NCBI GenBank assembly: GCA_900317835.1
Contig: ONIL01000002.1
Location: 1-64,000, forward strand
Origin: an uncultured Prevotellaceae bacterium
GTDB lineage: Bacteria > Bacteroidota > Bacteroidia > Bacteroidales > Muribaculaceae
Length of the DNA stretch: 64,000 nt
Reading direction: 5' to 3'
Below the pieces are notes generated by a model, which was not told the DNA's origin, made no database searches, and worked only from the letters and a program-made list of their open reading frames with translations. Shown here one piece after another: positions 53,439 to 63,348 of the stretch. Position numbers and translations under genes: made by a program. Numbering within the stretch: the stretch's first letter is position 1; each line of letters starts with the position of its first letter.

Positions 53439-55178
53439 ATGAACGTACTGGAATTAAGTGAACAAGAGATTATCCGCCGCAACAGTCTTGAACAACTCAA
53501 GGCGATGGGTATCAACCCTTATCCCGCTGATGAATATGTGGTGAATGCCTACAGTGACGACATTGTGGCCAACTTTGACGACAATGCCGAGCCTCGCCAA
53601 GTGAGTATTGCTGGACGAATGATGAACCGCCGCATCATGGGCAAGGCTTCCTTCTTTGAGTTGCAGGACTCAAAGGGCCGTGTCCAGGTGTACGTCAGTC
53701 GTGACGACCTGTGTCCTGACGAGAACAAGGATATATATAATGTGGTATTCAAGAAATTGCTTGACATGGGTGATTTTGTCGGTGTTCAAGGCTACGTCTT
53801 CCGCACCCAGACGGGCGAAATCAGTGTTCACTGCCAGTCGCTGAAGCTGCTCAGCAAGTCGCTGAAGCCGCTTCCCGTGGTAAAGCAGAAGGACGGTGTG
53901 ACCTATGACGCCTTCGAGGATCCCGAATTGCGTTATCGCCAACGCTATGTTGACCTCATTGTCAACAGCGGAGTGAAGGATACCTTCCTGAAGCGTGCGC
54001 TGGTGGTCAAGACCATGCGCCAGGTGCTGGATGATGCAGGTTATACTGAGGTCGAGACACCCACGCTGCAGGCTATCGCCGGTGGCGCAACGGCACGTCC
54101 GTTCATTACCCATTTCAATGCATTGAACATCGAAATGTACATGCGCATTGCCACTGAGTTATACCTCAAGCGCCTGATTGTGGGCGGATTTGAGGGCGTG
54201 TATGAGATTGGCAAGAACTTCCGCAACGAGGGTATGGACCGCAACCACAATCCCGAGTTCACCTGCATGGAGTTGTACGTTCAGTACAAGGATTATAACT
54301 GGATGATGTCGTTCACCGAGCAGTTGCTTGAGACCATCTGTATCGCAGTCAATGGCAAACCCGAGACCGAGATTGATGGCCAGGTCATCAGTTTCAAGGC
54401 GCCATATCGTCGCTTGCCCATCCTGGAGGCTATCAAGGAGAAGACAGGCTATGACTTGGAGGGCAAGAGTGAGAGCGAGATACGTGAAGTGTGTAAGGCG
54501 CTCAAGCTGGAGATTGACGACACGATGGGCAAGGGCAAGCTGATTGACGAGATCTTCGGTGAGTTCTGTGAGGGTACTTTTATCCAACCCACATTCATCA
54601 TTGACTATCCCGTCGAGATGTCGCCGCTGACCAAGATGCACCGCAGCAAGGCTGGCTTGACCGAGCGCTTTGAGTTGATGGTCAACGGTAAGGAGCTGGC
54701 TAATGCCTATAGTGAGTTGAACGATCCCATCGACCAGGAAGAGCGTTTCAAGGAGCAGATGCGCCTTGCTGACAAGGGTGACGACGAGGCCATGATCATC
54801 GATCAGGACTTCCTGCGCGCCTTGCAGTACGGAATGCCCCCCACAAGCGGTATCGGAATCGGTATTGACCGCCTGGTGATGCTCATGACAGGCAATAGTT
54901 ACATCCAGGATGTGTTGCTCTTCCCGCAAATGCGTCCCGAGAAGGTGCCCGCCCGCGACAAGGTTGAGGCGTTCACTGCGCTGGGCATCCCCGAGGAGTG
55001 GGTGGCACCCATTCAGAAGGCTGGTGTGCTCACTGTTGCAGCTCTTGGTGCACTTGAGAAACCTGGCAAACTTTTCCAGGATCTACTCGACATCAACAAG
55101 AAGTACAAGTTGGGCTATAAAGTGCCTGTTGTTGACGAAGTCAAGAAGTGGGTTGAGGCTGCTGCTGCCCAGCAGTAA
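53439..55178 (+). CDS. lysS: Lysyl-tRNA synthetase (class II)
   Basis: A 579-residue class II synthetase. OB-fold anticodon-binding N-terminus ([20 protein letters not shown]), core motif 2 [18 protein letters not shown], motif 3 [13 protein letters not shown]. The last ~70 residues (after [29 protein letters not shown] and on) are an extension beyond the usual ~505 residues, seen in Bacteroidetes LysS and of helix-hairpin-helix appearance. Its role is unknown. Confidence 0.96.
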   Translation: MNVLELSEQEIIRRNSLEQLKAMGINPYPADEYVVNAYSDDIVANFDDNAEPRQVSIAGRMMNRRIMGKASFFELQDSKGRVQVYVSRDDLCPDENKDIYNVVFKKLLDMGDFVGVQGYVFRTQTGEISVHCQSLKLLSKSLKPLPVVKQKDGVTYDAFEDPELRYRQRYVDLIVNSGVKDTFLKRALVVKTMRQVLDDAGYTEVETPTLQAIAGGATARPFITHFNALNIEMYMRIATELYLKRLIVGGFEGVYEIGKNFRNEGMDRNHNPEFTCMELYVQYKDYNWMMSFTEQLLETICIAVNGKPETEIDGQVISFKAPYRRLPILEAIKEKTGYDLEGKSESEIREVCKALKLEIDDTMGKGKLIDEIFGEFCEGTFIQPTFIIDYPVEMSPLTKMHRSKAGLTERFELMVNGKELANAYSELNDPIDQEERFKEQMRLADKGDDEAMIIDQDFLRALQYGMPPTSGIGIGIDRLVMLMTGNSYIQDVLLFPQMRPEKVPARDKVEAFTALGIPEEWVAPIQKAGVLTVAALGALEKPGKLFQDLLDINKKYKLGYKVPVVDEVKKWVEAAAAQQ

Positions 55179-55207
55179 TCGCCAAGTACCCAAACAAATA
55201 GCATGAA

Positions 55208-55255
55208 TCAAGGGGCATGAACCGTGGACTCGCGGTCTCGTGCCTCTTGGTTTTT
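55208..55255 (+). terminator. Terminator of lysS
   Basis: Imperfect ~18-bp stem (arms around 55209-55226 and 55232-55250) followed by TTTTT, about 30 nt after the lysS stop. Confidence 0.75.
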
Positions 55256-55330
55256 GCGAATTAGTAATTTTTAAGAAAGTTTATGTGTCTTAATTTTTGG
55301 AAAAAAGGTCATGTTGTCAATATTATTTTA

Positions 55331-55338
55331 TACCTTTG
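55331..55338 (+). promoter_or_regulatory. -7 box ahead of the first PorZ-like gene
   Basis: Exact TACCTTTG, ~95 nt upstream of the ATG at 55434; no matching -33 at 19-21 bp. Confidence 0.45.
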
Positions 55339-55433
55339 GCATTTGATTCAGTGGGCTTTGTTCAATTTTGTGCTTATTTCGCTGAATGATAGAGTGTTGT
55401 GAGAATTCGATTATTATCTAAAAACTTCATAAT

Positions 55434-57788
55434 ATGTTAAAGAAACATCTCATTCTCTTGGTGTTGATTGTGATGGCGATGGCCACCGCAAATGCAGGTA
55501 CATGGAAATTGCATAATTACTATGTCACCTCCAAGATTCAGAATATCTATGACACCGGAGACAAGGTTTATTACCTGAACAGCAATGCGTTGTACCAGTA
55601 TGATAAAGCGACTCAACAAACAACAGCATTGAACAGAAATAATCTGCTATCGGACGATGACATCAATCAGATGTATTATGATTATCAGAACAAACTGATT
55701 TTTGTCGTGTATACTGATTGTAACATTGATGTTATTGATAACGAGGGCAAGGTAACCAACATCAGCAGTGTCAAGGACGCTATCATGCGTGTGTATAACT
55801 ACACGCTGAACAATGGCGGAGAATTAACCGATTATAATCCGAAAGGTATCTATGATATCACCTTTGCCAATGGTGTGGCATATGCTGCAACGGGTTATGG
55901 TTATATCACTATTGATGAGGCAACCTTGCACGTGACCAGTAATAGGGTATTGAGCCAAACAATTCATGTCAATTCAGTTACCGTTCTTGGCTCTGACTTG
56001 TTGCTTATCCTCTCCAACACTTATTGCTACTATGGTCCCTTGAGTGCTGAGGATCCTATCAAGACCTTCAAGAAGTTTCAATATCAGGCCTACACCAATG
56101 GCCGATTGTTCCCCATTGACGACCACACCGCTCTTGTAGCAGGTTTGGCTGCTTTGTATCATTTTGATTTTTCTGGAACTCAGGTGGTTCCTACCACCCT
56201 TGTGTCGAAGAAGCCCACGATTATTCAGAAGACTCCAACGGGATTTATCGCTAATTTCCAGGGTGAGAAATATTACTATACAATCGATGCAACGGGAAAG
56301 GTCGCAACACAGGCCTCGACGGTTGCCGGATTTGCCAGCAGTGACCCTGCGGGTGATGGCACGGTGTGGATTGTTGACGCTAATGGCCTTCATGTCGCCA
56401 ATAGCACTGATTACCACAAGGTGAATGCAATATCAACCGACGTGCCTTTCTGGCTCAAGTACAATACAGCAATGGACGTGCTGTATGTGGGCAATTCGGC
56501 CCCCAATGGAGTTACTAATTCCAATGACCATCCTACAAATGTGATCAATATGTTTGATGGCACATCATGGATAGATGTGGCGCCCTATAGTACTATTACC
56601 GGTAGTGAAGGCTATGAGTTCGTGTTCAATCCATTGGATTCTCTCACTTATTTCCGTTCAAGTTGGAATACAGGTCTCTATAAGGTAACGGATAATGTCA
56701 GGAAAGTCACCTACAATAAGAATAATTCATTGATGGGTACCTATAAGCCTCATCCTGCATTTGACAAATACGGTAACTTGTGGATTGTGTGCTCTTACGG
56801 TAACGCATCCTGCCCGACTGCCGTTTTGACCAAAGACAAGGTGGCAAAGAACACTGTTACGCAAGCTGACTGGTACCAGCCCAGCGGCCTGCTGGGATTG
56901 GCTACTGGCTATATGAAGCGCTCACGCTTTTTGGTGTCCAAGCTCAACAATTACAAGATTTATACCGATGGTGACTATAATGGAAACACGACCTTTGGCC
57001 ACATCCTGTGCTGGGACAATGGCAATGAAGATCCCACCGTCGATAATTATCGTTTCAGCAACATCTCCCACTTCATCGATCAGAATGGCAAACTGATTGA
57101 CTGGGAATATCTTGCTCACCTGGAAGAAGATGCCGATGGCTTGATCTGGGTAGGCTATACCGCAGGATTGTTTGTGTTTGACCCCAATGTCCTCTTTGAT
57201 GATAACCCCAGGGCTACCCGTCCCTATGTCACTAACTTCAGTGAGGGTAAGGGCTACCTTTGTGAGGGCTATTACGTTTATGACATCGGTGTTGACCGCT
57301 ATAACAACAAGTGGATAGGTACCAACAACGGTCTTTACTATGTGTCTCCCGATGCTTCGACAGTTTATGAGCATTTCATGACTTTCAATAGCGATATCCC
57401 CTCCAACACCATTTACAGTGTGGAGTGCGACACCAAGCATGACCGTGTTTATATCTATACCGACAACGGTTTTGCCGAGTATGTTATCAATGGTGATGCC
57501 GCTACTCTCAACTTTGATAACGTTTATGCATTCCCCAACCCCGTTGAGCCTGATTTCACGGGTATGGTCAAGATTGCCAACCTCATGGAGAACAGCTACG
57601 TGACGATTACCGATAAGGATGGTGTTGTGGTCGCTCAGATGGGTCCCGTCATGGGAAGCGCTCTGTGGGATGGCAGTGGAGAGAATGGTGAGAGACTGCC
57701 CACTGGCACCTATAATGTCTATGCCGCACAGGGTGGACAACCGGTTACTACCGGCAAGCCCCATACAACAGTGATGATTATCAAGTAA
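55434..57788 (+). CDS. PorZ-like two-beta-propeller secreted protein, copy 1
   Basis: A 784-residue protein with signal peptide (LILLVLIVMAMATANA). The mature protein starts GTWKLHNYY. Residues ~30-690 consist of repeated propeller blades (IYDTGDKVYYLNSNALYQYD; NKLIFVVYTDCNIDVID; DGTVWIVDANGLHV; DGLIWVGYTAGLFVFDPN; NKWIGTNNGLYYVSPD). The last ~85 residues are a type IX-like C-terminal domain (AFPNPVEPDFTGMVKIANL, ALWDGSGENGERLPTGTYNV). This architecture and length match PorZ, the surface component of type IX secretion that delivers anionic LPS to the attachment complex. Here it is one of four relatives, so the specific role is uncertain. Confidence 0.8.
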   Translation: MLKKHLILLVLIVMAMATANAGTWKLHNYYVTSKIQNIYDTGDKVYYLNSNALYQYDKATQQTTALNRNNLLSDDDINQMYYDYQNKLIFVVYTDCNIDVIDNEGKVTNISSVKDAIMRVYNYTLNNGGELTDYNPKGIYDITFANGVAYAATGYGYITIDEATLHVTSNRVLSQTIHVNSVTVLGSDLLLILSNTYCYYGPLSAEDPIKTFKKFQYQAYTNGRLFPIDDHTALVAGLAALYHFDFSGTQVVPTTLVSKKPTIIQKTPTGFIANFQGEKYYYTIDATGKVATQASTVAGFASSDPAGDGTVWIVDANGLHVANSTDYHKVNAISTDVPFWLKYNTAMDVLYVGNSAPNGVTNSNDHPTNVINMFDGTSWIDVAPYSTITGSEGYEFVFNPLDSLTYFRSSWNTGLYKVTDNVRKVTYNKNNSLMGTYKPHPAFDKYGNLWIVCSYGNASCPTAVLTKDKVAKNTVTQADWYQPSGLLGLATGYMKRSRFLVSKLNNYKIYTDGDYNGNTTFGHILCWDNGNEDPTVDNYRFSNISHFIDQNGKLIDWEYLAHLEEDADGLIWVGYTAGLFVFDPNVLFDDNPRATRPYVTNFSEGKGYLCEGYYVYDIGVDRYNNKWIGTNNGLYYVSPDASTVYEHFMTFNSDIPSNTIYSVECDTKHDRVYIYTDNGFAEYVINGDAATLNFDNVYAFPNPVEPDFTGMVKIANLMENSYVTITDKDGVVVAQMGPVMGSALWDGSGENGERLPTGTYNVYAAQGGQPVTTGKPHTTVMIIK

Positions 57789-57898
57789 AACAATTTTATA
57801 TCGATATCAACTGATCCTATGCGGGAGCGTGTGCATTCAAAGGCATACACTCCCGTATTTTGAAACCACAGTGAGCAGTGATTATAGTCAGACGTTAA

Positions 57899-58366
57899 AT
57901 GTTGGATGTGACTTCTATAGAGTTCTATACGCTCGCCTTTGTTGTCGCAATGGCGTTGGTGGGTTTGCTGATCGGCTCGTCCCAGAAGGATCCCCCCAGT
58001 ACCTATATCCTGCAGCTCTTGACATCACCGTCTCAGGAGACCTCTGACGCTGGAAATACCCTGTTTATTGAATGTTTAGAGGAAGGCGTTTTCCTTTTCA
58101 AGAGGGAGGGCTTGTCTCTTGCGCCGGGAGAGACTGTAAACCTCGTCTTTACCCTGCGTGGTGAAGAATGCACAATTGTTGAAAAGAAAGGTAAGCGTTG
58201 TCGTGGTGTTGAAGAGGAACCTGTTGCAGGGTGTGTGACGGTGAAATGTCTGCGGTATGGGCGCAAGTACAGGATACGCTATGAGAGCCAGTTGACAAGC
58301 ACTTGGGCATCCTTCTCACTGGATACTACCGACCCTGAAGACAAGTTGATTACCCTGGCTTACTAG
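57899..58366 (+). CDS. Small membrane-anchored protein between PorZ-like genes
   Basis: A 155-residue protein with one N-terminal transmembrane helix (FYTLAFVVAMALVGLLIGS) and a beta-rich soluble part with paired segments VNLVFTLRGEECTIVEKKGK and VTVKCLRYGRKYRIRYESQL. No family recognised. Sandwiched on the same strand between two PorZ-like genes, 110 nt after one and 146 nt before the next, so it may belong to the same unit. Confidence 0.7.
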   Translation: MLDVTSIEFYTLAFVVAMALVGLLIGSSQKDPPSTYILQLLTSPSQETSDAGNTLFIECLEEGVFLFKREGLSLAPGETVNLVFTLRGEECTIVEKKGKRCRGVEEEPVAGCVTVKCLRYGRKYRIRYESQLTSTWASFSLDTTDPEDKLITLAY

Positions 58367-58512
58367 GCTTTAATTATTGATGGCAGGTTTCTGATGGCGT
58401 TCTACAATTTCCAGCCTCATTTTACGTTTTATAAGTGTGTGGATTAACTTGCACATCAATGGATTATTGATTTTAAATACATCATAGTGGAATAATTAAC
58501 AGTTTGCATAAT

Positions 58513-60870
58513 ATGATGAAAAGATATTTTATCTTCATGGCGATGACGGTGTTGGCTGCTGTTGCTGCTACTGCTGGCACGTGGAGAATGCATAATTATT
58601 ATGCTGGAGCCAACGTTCGGAATATTTATGATACCGACAACAGGGTGTATTATCTGAATAGCGGTCACCTCTACCAGTTTGACAAGGCAACTTGTGTGAC
58701 AACCGCTTTGAGCAGCCAGAACCTGCTGTCAGATGAGAATATCAGTCAGGTATACTACGATTATGCCAACAAGCTTCTCTTTATTGCATATAGTAATTGT
58801 AATATTGATATTATTGACGCCAACAACAAGAAGACCAATATCACCAACCTCAGGGATGCGTCAATCCGTCTGCATCACTATATCCTTGATGATAAGAACA
58901 ATCTGAGCAGTTATACCGGTAAAGGCATCATCGACATCACTTTCTCGCGTGGTATCGCTTATGTGGCTGCAGGATTCGGTTATATTGCGATAGATGAGTC
59001 GACATTTAAAGTGGTTGAGGATAAGTTTATCGACACCAACATTAACGTCAACTCTGTCGCAGTGCTCTCTGACGAATTGATGCTGATTCTGTCCAATACT
59101 TTTTGTTACTATGGTCCAGTGGGGACCGAGGATCCAATTGCCAATTATAAGAAGATTCAAAAGACCACTTTTGAGGGCGGTCATCTTTTCCCGATAGATG
59201 ACCATTCGGCGTTTATACTTGCAGCTACAGTACTCTATCATGTGGATTTTTCGAGCACCACCCCTACCGTGACAACACTGGTGTCAGCAAAGCCAACGAT
59301 TGTCCAGAAAACCCCGTCGGGATATATCGCCAACTTTGAGGGTCAGAAGTTCTATTACAAGATTGACGCCAGCGGCAAGATGGCGACACAGGCTTCCTCA
59401 GAGCGGGGCTTCGCATCGTCCAACCCCGCAGGTGACGGCACCGTTTGGATCAGCGATGCCAATGGTTTGCACATCAAGAACAGCACCGTCTATTATAAAC
59501 TGCCGGCCATGACCACTGATCAGCCCTATTGGCTCAAGTACAACACGGCAATGGACCTGCTCTATGTGGGCGTTTCGGCAAAGAACATGGTCACCAACAT
59601 TAATGACTTGCCTGCCAACGTGATGAACACCTATGACGGCACTGAGTGGGCTGATGCAACGGCCTTCAATGCCAATGGTGGAGGCTATGAATTTGTCTTT
59701 AATCCGCTGGACTCAACAACTTATGTCCGTGCAAGCTGGAATACAGGCCTCTATAAAGTGACCAATAATGTGTTCAAACTCATCTACAACAAGGCTAATT
59801 CCCCCATGGGCACCTATAAGGCCCATCCTGCATTTGACAAGTACGGCAACATGTGGATTGTCAGTTCCTATGGCAGCAAAGCTTGCCCAGTAGCCGTTTT
59901 GCCTAAGGACAAAGTGGCCAAGAACACTGTTAAGATGAGTGACTGGTTCCAACCCACTGGCCTGCTCAAACTGAATACTGAAAAAATGCAGCGTTCAAGG
60001 TTCATCATCTCCAAACTCAATAATTACAAGATATATACTGACGGTGATTTTTCGCAGGTGACATCCATGCAGGGCCGCATCTTGTGTTGGGATAACGGGA
60101 ATGAGGATCCCACCGTGGACAACTATCGCTTCGCCAGCACTTTTCAATTTATAGACCAAGACAATCGAACGTTGAGGTGGACCAACCTGTCACACATGGA
60201 GGAGGATGCCGACGGCATGATTTGGGTGGGGCACCTGACGGGCCTGTTCGCATTTGATCCCAATGTGCTCTTCGATGAGAATCCCAGGGCCTACCGTCCC
60301 TGTGTAAACAATTGCGAACTGGAAGAAGATCGCGGATTCTTGTGTGAGGGTTATACGGTTTATGATATCGGCATTGACCGTTATAACAACAAATGGATTG
60401 CTACCAACAACGGCGTTTATTTTGTCTCGCCCGACGGCACAACCATCTATGAGCATTTCATGACTCAGAACAGTGATATCCCGTCGAATGAGGTGTATAG
60501 TGTGGAGTGTGACCCCGAGCATGATAGGGTCTATATCTTTACTAGTAGAGGCTTTGCCGAGTATATAGGCACTGAAGATGCGCCATCACTTGATTATAAC
60601 AACGTGAATATCTATCCTAATCCCGTGGAGCCAGACTTCACCGGAATGATCAAGATTGCCGGGCTTATGGAGAATTCCTATGTGACGGTCACCAATAAGG
60701 AGGGTGCCATTGTCGCGCAGATGGGTCCTGTGACTGGCAGCGCATTATGGGACGGTAGTGGCAGCAATGGCGAGAGGGTGCCCACCGGTATCTATAGCGT
60801 CTATGCAGCCCAGGGCAGCCAGCCCGTTATCACTGGCAAACCGCTCTCAACAGTCGTGATTATCCGATAA
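58513..60870 (+). CDS. PorZ-like two-beta-propeller secreted protein, copy 2
   Basis: A 785-residue protein closely related to copy 1 along its whole length (GTWRMHNYY after the signal peptide; LLSDENISQVYYDYANKLLF; YDIGIDRYNNKWIATNNGVY; CTD YPNPVEPDFTGMIKIAGLME and ALWDGSGSNGERVPTGIYSV). Start at ATG 58513; a TTG at 58504 is in frame but adds nothing conserved. Ends 54 nt before copy 3. Confidence 0.82.
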   Translation: MMKRYFIFMAMTVLAAVAATAGTWRMHNYYAGANVRNIYDTDNRVYYLNSGHLYQFDKATCVTTALSSQNLLSDENISQVYYDYANKLLFIAYSNCNIDIIDANNKKTNITNLRDASIRLHHYILDDKNNLSSYTGKGIIDITFSRGIAYVAAGFGYIAIDESTFKVVEDKFIDTNINVNSVAVLSDELMLILSNTFCYYGPVGTEDPIANYKKIQKTTFEGGHLFPIDDHSAFILAATVLYHVDFSSTTPTVTTLVSAKPTIVQKTPSGYIANFEGQKFYYKIDASGKMATQASSERGFASSNPAGDGTVWISDANGLHIKNSTVYYKLPAMTTDQPYWLKYNTAMDLLYVGVSAKNMVTNINDLPANVMNTYDGTEWADATAFNANGGGYEFVFNPLDSTTYVRASWNTGLYKVTNNVFKLIYNKANSPMGTYKAHPAFDKYGNMWIVSSYGSKACPVAVLPKDKVAKNTVKMSDWFQPTGLLKLNTEKMQRSRFIISKLNNYKIYTDGDFSQVTSMQGRILCWDNGNEDPTVDNYRFASTFQFIDQDNRTLRWTNLSHMEEDADGMIWVGHLTGLFAFDPNVLFDENPRAYRPCVNNCELEEDRGFLCEGYTVYDIGIDRYNNKWIATNNGVYFVSPDGTTIYEHFMTQNSDIPSNEVYSVECDPEHDRVYIFTSRGFAEYIGTEDAPSLDYNNVNIYPNPVEPDFTGMIKIAGLMENSYVTVTNKEGAIVAQMGPVTGSALWDGSGSNGERVPTGIYSVYAAQGSQPVITGKPLSTVVIIR

Positions 60871-60924
60871 AGAACGATTCTTTCATTGGATGTAATTACT
60901 ATTAAACGATTAAAACAACTTGTG

Positions 60925-63255
60925 ATGAAAAAGAAGAATATCCTGTTACTGTTGGCTATGGCCTTGTCATTATGCGCTGCAGCTCAAAACACTGTGGGCG
61001 ATTGGCGCATTCACACCTCGTTTGTCTATGCTGATTCTGCCGCTACGGTGGCCGAAACATCCAACTGGGTTTACTATCTTGCTGGAACTCATCTTTTCCG
61101 CCTTGACAAGCAGACCCAGGAGAATGAGGCATTGAACAAGGTCAATCTCTTGAGTGATATGACCATTTCCCAAGTGTTCTATAACAGTGACAAGGACTAC
61201 CTGGTTGTCGTTTACAATGATGCCAATGTCGATGTGATATTGGAGGATGGTTCGGTGGTTAATATGCCTGAGATACAAAGTGCTGTCATGACGTCGAGCA
61301 AGAACATCAACGATGTGACTTTTGCTCCTGGCATGATGTACCTTGCCACCGATTTTGGATATGTGGTGATTGATGACAAAAAATTTGTTGTCAAGGAGTC
61401 CCATATCTACAATCAGGCCTTGACCTCGGTTGCTCAGGTCGGGGATTTGTTGCTTTTGTCAACAGCCGATAAATTCTACTATGGCTCTGCCAGTGAGTAC
61501 CATGATCAATTGTCAACATTTACCGAGTCTGACCATGAGGCTGATTGCCGCATTAGGCCCATCAATGATGACCGATTCTTTGTTCTCTCAAGCAAGACAT
61601 ACCGTTCGGCCTTAACCAAGCAGGATAATGGACGCGTGAGCTTCAATACCCGGGAAATTATCGATACCGCAACCACAGTATTGCAAAAGACCCATGGCGG
61701 ATTTCTGCTGAATGTTCCTATTAAGAAGAAGTGCTATAAGAGTGATGAGAATGGCGAGGGTCTTGTCGCCATGAATACTGATGGTGAGGTGTACAGTTCT
61801 CACCCTGACAGTGATGGCAACACCATTTGGGCCTGTGGCAATCAAGGATTACATCAAGTGGGCAGTGATAGTTATTACATGCCTAATGCTTTGACTATGC
61901 CGCAGCCATTCTGGATGAGTTATAATAAGGATAAGGATTTACTGTATGTTTCCTCAACGGCCACTAATGCGTTTTTCAAAGAGCTGAAAGGACAACCATG
62001 GTACTATCCTACCCAGGTCAATACTTATGACGGCATCCAATGGACCGATGTGACCCCCGCGGATGCTCCCAAGAACGGATCTTACTGGTTGGAATTTATG
62101 CCAAGCGACCCTGACACTTATTTCATGAGCACCTGGAGAAATGGTCTCCTTAAAGTAACGAATGACGAGATCGTTTACACCTATGATGTCGAAAACAGCC
62201 CGATGAAAAAGAGATCTGCCATTCATCCCATTACGAGCATTGACCGCAATGGCAACATCTGGTGTGTTCAGACCTATGAGAACAGTGAAACCCCTGTCAT
62301 GGTTCTTCCTGCCGCCAAGTCCAAGCAGAGTGAAGTAACTGTCAACGACTGGGAAACTCCCACCATCGACGGTATCTACTCAGGTGAGTACACCAAGCGA
62401 TCCAGTTTTATCAGCACACATAATAGCAACCTGGACATCAAGGTGTTTACTGATGGTGACTACCAGCGACCCGTATTCTTCTGGAACAGTGCGGGCGAGA
62501 TTTCCTCCTATCCCCAACAGACGTTTTATTCACGCTTGACCGATCAGGACGGGGAGGCTGTCTCATGGACTTATATCATGTGCTTGACCGAGGATCTCTC
62601 GGGCAACGTGTGGATGGGTACCACCGAGGGCATTTGTGCCATGAATCCGGCTCAGGCATTCTCAAGTAGCTTCAGTGTAGTGAGGCCCAAGGTGCCCCGT
62701 AACGACGGCACTGGAATGGCCGACCGCCTGATGGATGGTATCCAGGTCAATGATGTCGCTGTTGACGGCGCCAACCGCAAATGGATTGCTACAAATTCAT
62801 CAGGCCTCTTCCTGGTGAACAGCGACGGCACCGAGATTATCAAGAAATTCAATACTGCCAACAGCCCCTTGGCCAGCAATACCATATATCGGGTATGCTG
62901 CAACCCTAACAGTAATTCTGTTTATGTTACTACTCCTGCCGGATTGTATGAGTACTTTAGTGACAGCAGTCCTGCCGAGAATACCTATGACAACATCTAC
63001 GCCTATCCCAACCCTGTGCGACCTGACTACATCGGCGAAGTGACTATTGTGGGAATGATGGACAATACACTGGTCAAGATTGCCGATGCAAGTGGCAATG
63101 TCATCAGACAGCTCAAGTCCACGGGTGGTATGGCAACTTGGGATGGCTGCGACCAACGCGGCGAGCTTGTCAAGACCGGTGTTTATATGGTTCTTTGTTC
63201 CAGGGCTAATGGTAGTGGCGAGGCAGTGGTGACCAAGATTGCCGTCATTAGGTAA
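60925..63255 (+). CDS. PorZ-like two-beta-propeller secreted protein, copy 3 (most divergent)
   Basis: A 776-residue protein with signal peptide (ILLLLAMALSLCAAA) and mature start QNTVGDWRIHTSF. Same propeller plus C-terminal domain layout as its neighbours (YLAGTHLFRLDKQTQENEAL; GNVWMGTTEGICAMNPAQ; NRKWIATNSSGLFLVNSDG; CTD AYPNPVRPDYIGEVTIVGMM, ATWDGCDQRGELVKTGVYMV) but clearly less similar to copies 1 and 2. ATG at 60925 replaces a TTG at 60886. The Q-type mature N-terminus, length and divergence make it the best candidate for the orthologous PorZ. Confidence 0.82.
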   Translation: MKKKNILLLLAMALSLCAAAQNTVGDWRIHTSFVYADSAATVAETSNWVYYLAGTHLFRLDKQTQENEALNKVNLLSDMTISQVFYNSDKDYLVVVYNDANVDVILEDGSVVNMPEIQSAVMTSSKNINDVTFAPGMMYLATDFGYVVIDDKKFVVKESHIYNQALTSVAQVGDLLLLSTADKFYYGSASEYHDQLSTFTESDHEADCRIRPINDDRFFVLSSKTYRSALTKQDNGRVSFNTREIIDTATTVLQKTHGGFLLNVPIKKKCYKSDENGEGLVAMNTDGEVYSSHPDSDGNTIWACGNQGLHQVGSDSYYMPNALTMPQPFWMSYNKDKDLLYVSSTATNAFFKELKGQPWYYPTQVNTYDGIQWTDVTPADAPKNGSYWLEFMPSDPDTYFMSTWRNGLLKVTNDEIVYTYDVENSPMKKRSAIHPITSIDRNGNIWCVQTYENSETPVMVLPAAKSKQSEVTVNDWETPTIDGIYSGEYTKRSSFISTHNSNLDIKVFTDGDYQRPVFFWNSAGEISSYPQQTFYSRLTDQDGEAVSWTYIMCLTEDLSGNVWMGTTEGICAMNPAQAFSSSFSVVRPKVPRNDGTGMADRLMDGIQVNDVAVDGANRKWIATNSSGLFLVNSDGTEIIKKFNTANSPLASNTIYRVCCNPNSNSVYVTTPAGLYEYFSDSSPAENTYDNIYAYPNPVRPDYIGEVTIVGMMDNTLVKIADASGNVIRQLKSTGGMATWDGCDQRGELVKTGVYMVLCSRANGSGEAVVTKIAVIR

Positions 63256-63271
63256 GGCTCGCTACCAAATG

Positions 63272-63320
63272 ATCAAACAGCAGGAAGGCATGCCATGTGC
63301 ATGCCTTCCTGCTGTTTGAT
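63272..63320. terminator. Bidirectional hairpin between convergent PorZ-like genes
   Basis: Perfect 22-bp inverted repeat (63272-63293, 63299-63320) with a 5-nt loop, midway between the stops of copy 3 (+) and copy 4 (-). Arms end in AAA/TTT but no long T-run follows. Confidence 0.75.
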
Positions 63321-63348
63321 AGAGTTGAGGCCGAAAATCTGTTTCGGC

